Shown in pieces: positions 5,854-10,308 of a DNA stretch of 10,308 nt. The translations under genes and the position numbers were made by a program. Under the pieces are notes generated by a model. It was given only the letters and a program-made list of their open reading frames with translations, was not told where the DNA came from and did no database searches. Source of the stretch: Euryarchaeota archaeon UBA59 (GTDB lineage Archaea > Thermoplasmatota > Poseidoniia > Poseidoniales > Thalassarchaeaceae); NCBI GenBank assembly GCA_002505495.1, contig DAVI01000107.1, forward strand, positions 35,303 through 45,610, given 5' to 3'. The number at the start of each line of letters is the position of its first letter. Positions within the stretch are counted from its first letter, which is position 1.

Positions 5854-8800
5854 TCATTCGCCGTCGTAATTGTCGTCGTCATCGTATTCGTCGTCATCTT
5901 CGTCGTCGTAGTCGTCGTCATCCTCGAACAGCATGTCATCCTCGAACAGCTCCGAGCGTCCGGTCAGGGCACCCTTCATGCTGACGAATGCGACAATCGG
6001 TAGAACGAGCATTGCGATGATGATTCCAATCACCGCGAGCATGTTCTGACGGGCGTTCTCAACCCATCCCATGCCCCACATGTACTCGACCGAGATTCCC
6101 ACCGAGGCGCTGTTGTCAGTCTCATCAACTTCGGTAATGTCGTTGTTGGCATCAACCACTACTCGAACTCTGTCGACTCCCTCGACAGCCTCCCAAGTGG
6201 CCGAGATTGGAATCGATTCGTCGCTGATTCCGTTGAGGATCTGTGTTGCGAACGGCTTCTCAGAATCGCCGGAGTAGAAGGCGACCTCGAAGCTGGTTGA
6301 TGTGTCACCACCGAGGTTCGCTATCCAAGCGGTCACTTCGACTGACGCCCCCTCAGCGACCCGTTCCCTGTCAGCTGAGATGCGCTCAATCGTCAGTTGG
6401 GCACCGAGTGCCCCAAACCTGACCCACTGCAATTCGTTGTCATCGTCGAGCGCCACCGGCTCTCTAACCGGGTCACTCTTCGAGTTGCCCTCGGTTGCCA
6501 GCGGGTTGCCCGCAGCATCCCATCCCTCTATCCAGAAGCCGACGACATAGTCCTGCAGTGGCGGGTTCAAGCCGTCACCAACTAGGTCGACGGTCCCTGT
6601 CCAAGTGATGGCGTGTCCCTCTTGTAGCATGCCGAGTTCCTCCGAACCCGATGCGATCTGTCTCTGATTCTCGTCACGCATCAGCCAGTGCACCCATTGT
6701 GGACTGCCCGAAAGGTCAGCATCCTCTGAGCCGATGAACTTGACTGGAACAGCGGTGAGTGTGCTCTGGTTCGCGATGTCGATGATGTCGATTGGTGCAA
6801 GCCGTTCAAGCACTCTAGGTGGCGCGTGGTCGACATGCACCTGCAAGGTGGTCGACACGGTGTTCATCGTCATGTCCTCGCCTCTACCGGGTATGTTTCT
6901 GATGCCGGCGAGGAAGGTGCGTGTCTCGCTTGAAGCGAGTGCCGGTGCAGCGTCGAGCGGCACCTCGATGCTGAATCCACCATCTTCCGTGAGACTGCCG
7001 TCAGACCAGTATTGAACTCCGTCAAACACCTCGATGGTGATGCCGAGGTTGCGAGGCGCCGGCATGTTGGAGCCTTCGTAGATAATCCTGCCCGACCAGC
7101 GCAGTCGGTCGGTGGGAACGACTCTGCTTCCATCGAACACAGGGCCGGTCCGAGGCGCCTGTACATCATTGACGACATAGGTGTCAGCATCGAGCACGAG
7201 GTCGTTCTCGACACGGAATGTGTGCTCAGTGAAAATCCTCCGAGTGATGTCGGGGGAACCTAGTTGCTTGTACTCAAGTGCCACATCACCCAGGTCAGCG
7301 TCAGGCCAATCCCAGGAGAATTTGAAGCCGAAGGTGACCATTATCCAAGGCAGGCCGGTTTCGTTGGTGGAGACGGATGCACCGCAGGTGGAGTCCTCTT
7401 CGTCGTTGCAGGCAGGGTCGATGACGAGGTATGCGTCATCAGTCCAGAAGGTGTTGTTCCGTCCGCTGTAGGACAACTTCTGCTGGTCTCGCTCGGGGTC
7501 TGGTCCCTCAAAGTCGAAGATGAGTGAGATGTCCTCGAAGTCGATCAGACCATTCGCGTCCACCAACCCGAGGGTCAGGTATTGCGTGGTTCCTGCGAAG
7601 GCCCGTTCTCCATCATCGTGGCCAGACCAATGCAGTCCGGTGAAGACCGCATCCATGTCTACACGGGAGCGGTAGGTGACGAGGTCATACTCGAACCCGG
7701 GTCCATCATTTCTGTTGAGCGCGTTGCCAGCAGGGTCGGTTCCGGTGACATAGTAGGATACTCGGGCCATGTTCGGATTTCCGGTATCGTCAATCGTCGC
7801 GAAGAACAACTTGTCATCATCAAGAGTCGCATTGACCATCGTCCGATTCATGTATTCTGAAGCATCGGGGTAGCCGTTCCGGTTACTGTCGTGGTCCGCC
7901 TCAACCCAATAGTGTAGGGTGAGTTCTTCTGGGCTTCCCACGGGATCGAGGATTCTGATTCTAATCTGCTTGTCCCACTCGCCCGCTTCGTAGGCGTTGT
8001 CGGCAGGCAGTGCACTGATTAGCTCTGGCGGGCTTGCATCGATTCGGATGATTCGCTGCCAACTCGAGTTGATTGGGAGGACCTTGAGAGGGTCGCGTGG
8101 GTTGTCAATCTGTACCTCGTAGAAGACCCCATCAGGTCTGTTGATCGAGTCCATCGGCACGGAGATGAAGAACTCTCCATACGCATTGGAGCGGTCCTTG
8201 GCCTGACTGAAATCGCCTTCAGGAGTTCGCTTGATGACCTCTACGTCAAAGGTCGAGTCGAGTGGCGCATCCTCTGTGCCGGCGTACCAAACCGCACCTT
8301 GGAAGTGGAGGGTCTCTCCCGCTACCACCCAGTCATAATTCTGCACATCCTCGCTCAACACAAAGCCATCGTTGTCTCGCACCTTCATCCATCCTAGTCC
8401 ATAGGACTGGTTGACCAAGATTCCAGCAGGTCCGGTGCTCAGGGTCATCGGTGAGTAGCCGGTGTCGTCCGTGCAGGCGACGCGGAATCCTACGTTGTTC
8501 TGCTCAGGGAACTCGGAGGTCACCGAGAAGGCCCAATGAATCTCAAGGATGCCGTTGCTGTTGTTGACCCAAGTGGAGGCAGCATTCGGTGTGATCCAAT
8601 CATCGGGGTCATCGTCGACAAGAGTCCCATCATTCTGCCAGGTGAGGCTTGGCGCACCCGAGGAAGGTTGAGCGATGAAAGTCAACTGGGCCTGAGTTAT
8701 TTCGATGGCATTCTCTCCGATGACATGTCGGGTCACGACTTCGTAGGTGTCAATCGTCTCATGGAGGACGATGTCCTCATCCCAACTGATGTCCAGATTA

Positions 8801-10308
8801 ACAGTCTGCATCGTGTAGGTGATGCTGAAAGAGTCGATGGTCACCGTTCCCGCAGCCTCTGAGGAGATGTGTATTGGAATCATGATGGTTCCACTGCCCT
8901 GATTGGGAATCAGTAAATTGAAGGCGTTGACGAGAGAATTGCCGGAGGCTGTCGTCGAACCGAGCAGCGAGTTTGTATGGGTCCATTCATTGCTGCCGTC
9001 TCCACCGATGTCCAACTTGACATTCTTTGGAGCGTTGGAGTAGATGGCGACATTGAAATCAGTCAGAATGGGACTGTAGGCGTTGCTGGCCCCGCCTGCG
9101 TAGAGATAGAAGCAGAGCGTGAGGTAGGTGATAGACGACGGGAAGGAGATGGTATGACCGGGATAATTTACGTTGTAGGTGGTGCTGCTGCACGAGGTGG
9201 TGCCGGTCACCCACTTGATCACCATTGAGGAGCCACCCGCCGTGCTGGCGTTCCACCATACCGTGGCGGCGACTGGAGCGACAGAGCCGCCGAAGTAGGA
9301 ATACAGCCGCATGTATCCACTGCTGACATACGAACCCCGATAGAGCAGTGAAACGGTGTCTATGATGGGGGTGTTGGAACTGTTGGTGCTGTTGAGGTAG
9401 GCGCGCCAGCCAAGTTGTGAGCCGGCGTTCGCGAATGTGATCTTAGTGCCCAGTTGCGCCCGCTTCCAGGTGAGGCCACCGTCGTTGGTCGCCTCCAATT
9501 CGACGCTCGTACCGCTGGGCTTCCAGGTAATCGCCGTGGAAAGCGTGATCTCGTCGGTTGGCGCAGTGGAGCTGATGGCAGATGAGGTGACGATGCTGTT
9601 CGATGTGGTAGGCGTCCCGACTGAGTAAGCCACCGACCGACCTGTGACGTATATCTTGTGAGTCGAGCCGCTCGGGCAATTTGCTAGCCGGTAGCAGACC
9701 CAGCCCAAGGTGCTGTCATCCATCGACTCGAGTCCGAAGTGTGCGCGGTCAGGGAACAGGACATCTCCCTGATGCTCTGGCCAGATGTTCGTCTTGAGGA
9801 AGATGGAGTGCCAATTCTTCGCCTTGCAGTTGACATTGGTAGTTACGTAGGTGCAGTAGATGTTGACGGTCACCCGGTCTCCCGCAACGTCTAGACCTGC
9901 AGGTTGGCCCTTGCCGCTTGGAATGGACATCAGCAGCCAGTTGCCGGTCTGTGTGTAAGGCGCACTGCGGTTCACCGCCCACAGATAGTAGGTGTAGCTG
10001 CCACCTTGGTAGTAGTTCATCAGGAGATACATCTCGTTGTCCACGGGGTCGAATGCGACTCCTCCGACTCGGTAGGTTCCACCCCCCCAATGCTGCTGAC
10101 AGGCCATCGTACCTCCAGTGGACGAGGGGGTGATGGTCCACTTGGCGAGGTAGTTGTAGTTCCAGGTCGCTGTCCAAATCGTGTTGCTCCCGTCGCCGGT
10201 CATGTCCGAGACATATGCCAATGCGAGGGTGGTGCAACTGTTCCACTGTATCGTCATCGTACCTATTCTGGTGCCAGTGGAGGCGTTGTAGCGGTGGACG
10301 TTCGGCTG
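5854..10308 (-). CDS. Giant modular cell-surface protein with CARDB domain, C-terminal anchor and acidic tail (5' end missing)
   Basis: The frame is open to the window edge, so the ATG at 10255-10257 is not the true start; 1484 residues are visible, numbered here from the codon at 10308. The order appears to be as follows. Residues 1-240 are beta-propeller-like repeats (phrases such as RYNASTGTRIGT, and a GDG motif near 37-40). About 250-325 is a beta-sandwich module (TNDGGLTW, LGWRAYL). About 427-499 is a module with LDIGGDGSNEW. Then come two copies of a carboxypeptidase-regulatory-like plus Ig-like pair (about 637-882 and 1057-1285), and a CARDB-like domain (1304-1408) ending VDANNDITEVDETDNS. 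One membrane helix (about 1423-1444) is followed by SMKGALTGR and an Asp/Glu-rich tail (1453-1484). Several N-x-S/T sites suggest glycosylation. Residues 807-818 form an EF-hand-like loop, and Cys967 and Cys975 bracket an acidic loop. The protein is inferred to be secreted, held in the membrane by its C-terminus, and to act in adhesion, binding or cell-surface structure. No catalytic domain is recognised. The propeller and sandwich names are fold-level guesses; CARDB and the anchor are firmer. Confidence 0.85.
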   Translation of the reverse strand, partial: QPNVHRYNASTGTRIGTMTIQWNSCTTLALAYVSDMTGDGSNTIWTATWNYNYLAKWTITPSSTGGTMACQQHWGGGTYRVGGVAFDPVDNEMYLLMNYYQGGSYTYYLWAVNRSAPYTQTGNWLLMSIPSGKGQPAGLDVAGDRVTVNIYCTYVTTNVNCKAKNWHSIFLKTNIWPEHQGDVLFPDRAHFGLESMDDSTLGWVCYRLANCPSGSTHKIYVTGRSVAYSVGTPTTSNSIVTSSAISSTAPTDEITLSTAITWKPSGTSVELEATNDGGLTWKRAQLGTKITFANAGSQLGWRAYLNSTNSSNTPIIDTVSLLYRGSYVSSGYMRLYSYFGGSVAPVAATVWWNASTAGGSSMVIKWVTGTTSCSSTTYNVNYPGHTISFPSSITYLTLCFYLYAGGASNAYSPILTDFNVAIYSNAPKNVKLDIGGDGSNEWTHTNSLLGSTTASGNSLVNAFNLLIPNQGSGTIMIPIHISSEAAGTVTIDSFSITYTMQTVNLDISWDEDIVLHETIDTYEVVTRHVIGENAIEITQAQLTFIAQPSSGAPSLTWQNDGTLVDDDPDDWITPNAASTWVNNSNGILEIHWAFSVTSEFPEQNNVGFRVACTDDTGYSPMTLSTGPAGILVNQSYGLGWMKVRDNDGFVLSEDVQNYDWVVAGETLHFQGAVWYAGTEDAPLDSTFDVEVIKRTPEGDFSQAKDRSNAYGEFFISVPMDSINRPDGVFYEVQIDNPRDPLKVLPINSSWQRIIRIDASPPELISALPADNAYEAGEWDKQIRIRILDPVGSPEELTLHYWVEADHDSNRNGYPDASEYMNRTMVNATLDDDKLFFATIDDTGNPNMARVSYYVTGTDPAGNALNRNDGPGFEYDLVTYRSRVDMDAVFTGLHWSGHDDGERAFAGTTQYLTLGLVDANGLIDFEDISLIFDFEGPDPERDQQKLSYSGRNNTFWTDDAYLVIDPACNDEEDSTCGASVSTNETGLPWIMVTFGFKFSWDWPDADLGDVALEYKQLGSPDITRRIFTEHTFRVENDLVLDADTYVVNDVQAPRTGPVFDGSRVVPTDRLRWSGRIIYEGSNMPAPRNLGITIEVFDGVQYWSDGSLTEDGGFSIEVPLDAAPALASSETRTFLAGIRNIPGRGEDMTMNTVSTTLQVHVDHAPPRVLERLAPIDIIDIANQSTLTAVPVKFIGSEDADLSGSPQWVHWLMRDENQRQIASGSEELGMLQEGHAITWTGTVDLVGDGLNPPLQDYVVGFWIEGWDAAGNPLATEGNSKSDPVREPVALDDDNELQWVRFGALGAQLTIERISADRERVAEGASVEVTAWIANLGGDTSTSFEVAFYSGDSEKPFATQILNGISDESIPISATWEAVEGVDRVRVVVDANNDITEVDETDNSASVGISVEYMWGMGWVENARQNMLAVIGIIIAMLVLPIVAFVSMKGALTGRSELFEDDMLFEDDDDYDDEDDDEYDDDDNYDGE
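5857..5952 (-). repeat. Low-complexity Asp/Glu codon run encoding the acidic tail
   Basis: The last 32 codons encode almost only Asp and Glu, broken by Tyr and a few Leu, Phe, Met, Asn and Gly. On the plus strand this shows as clusters of GTC/ATC triplets. A perfect 16-bp direct repeat (GTCATCCTCGAACAGC) occurs at 5917-5932 and 5935-5950, with an 18-nt period. It encodes a tandem six-residue unit, LFEDDM then LFEDDD. Such runs can expand or contract by slippage without breaking the frame. Confidence 0.8.
5977..6042 (-). other. C-terminal transmembrane anchor of the giant surface protein
   Basis: About 22 hydrophobic residues (1423-1444; core AVIGIIIAMLVLPIVAFVSM) are followed by a Lys and Arg (MKGALTGR). 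The positive charges fix the following acidic tail on the cytoplasmic side, with the bulk of the protein outside. Confidence 0.8.
6085..6399 (-). other. CARDB-like domain in the giant surface protein
   Basis: Residues 1304-1408 (from the window edge) read as a beta-sandwich adhesion domain. They include LTIERISADRERVAEGASVE, then VTAWIANLGGD, then SFEVAFYSGD, and close with VVVDANNDITEVDETDNSAS. The closing Asp/Glu/Asn pattern is typical of CARDB (cell-adhesion-related domain found in bacteria). It lies just before the membrane anchor, where such domains often act as a stalk. Confidence 0.75.
7855..7890 (-). other. EF-hand-like calcium loop in the giant surface protein
   Basis: Twelve residues, DSNRNGYPDASE, fit D-x-N-x-N-G-x-x-D-x-x-E, with acidic or Asn ligands at loop positions 1, 3, 5, 9 and 12 and Gly at 6. 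Two more Asp/Glu lie just before it (EADH). Such loops occur in secreted proteins as calcium-binding stabilisers. Binding is inferred from the pattern. Confidence 0.55.

Noticed and set aside
5862..5935. GTC/ATC triplet repeats that might suggest a microsatellite or CRISPR-like array
   Set aside because: They are Asp codons of the acidic tail read in antisense. There are no spacers or conserved repeat units of CRISPR size.
10255..10257. ATG as the start of the giant surface protein
   Set aside because: The frame stays open for 17 more codons to the window edge, and those residues continue a propeller-like repeat, so the real start is outside.
1..10308. A co-regulated export or secretion system linking all four genes
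   Set aside because: The genes are on opposing strands with separate apparent promoters, one is a general helicase, and no secretion, sortase-like or partner gene is visible. Proximity alone does not support a system.

Overview
The window looks like a piece of an archaeal chromosome, most plausibly from a Thermoplasmatota-type euryarchaeon such as a marine group II/III lineage. That placement is inference. It rests on an archaeal-type Lhr helicase with a C-terminal cysteine cluster, and on a very large secreted beta-sandwich protein with a CARDB domain, a single C-terminal membrane anchor and a poly-Asp/Glu tail. A second C-terminally anchored protein and a 12-helix RND-superfamily (MMPL/COG1033-like) protein fit the same picture. 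Base composition is moderately GC-rich and even, with no sign of a recent insertion. No rRNA, tRNA, CRISPR array, insertion sequence or phage gene was seen.

Layout from left to right. (1) 1-282, plus strand: the C-terminal end of a membrane-anchored protein whose start lies outside the window. (2) 283-434: an intergenic stretch with two adjacent perfect inverted repeats just ahead of the next gene. (3) 435-2633, plus strand: a 732-residue RND-superfamily membrane protein. (4) 2634-2681: a 48-nt gap between convergent genes. (5) 2682-5729, minus strand: lhr, a 1015-residue superfamily 2 helicase with a TTG start and a good Shine-Dalgarno sequence. (6) 5730-5853: a leader/promoter region with an AT-rich TATA-like element for lhr. 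(7) 5854 to beyond 10308, minus strand: the C-terminal 1484 residues of a giant cell-surface protein.

The genes do not form an obvious pathway. Three of the four encode membrane or cell-surface proteins, and lhr is a housekeeping nucleic-acid helicase. The giant gene and lhr share a strand, but the 124-nt gap with its own TATA-like box suggests lhr is transcribed separately. The RND gene and lhr converge. I found no convincing new multi-gene system. The points most worth a second look are the modular, internally duplicated giant surface protein with its acidic cytoplasmic tail, the aromatic/Gly motif ending the first protein, and the paired inverted repeats before the RND gene.
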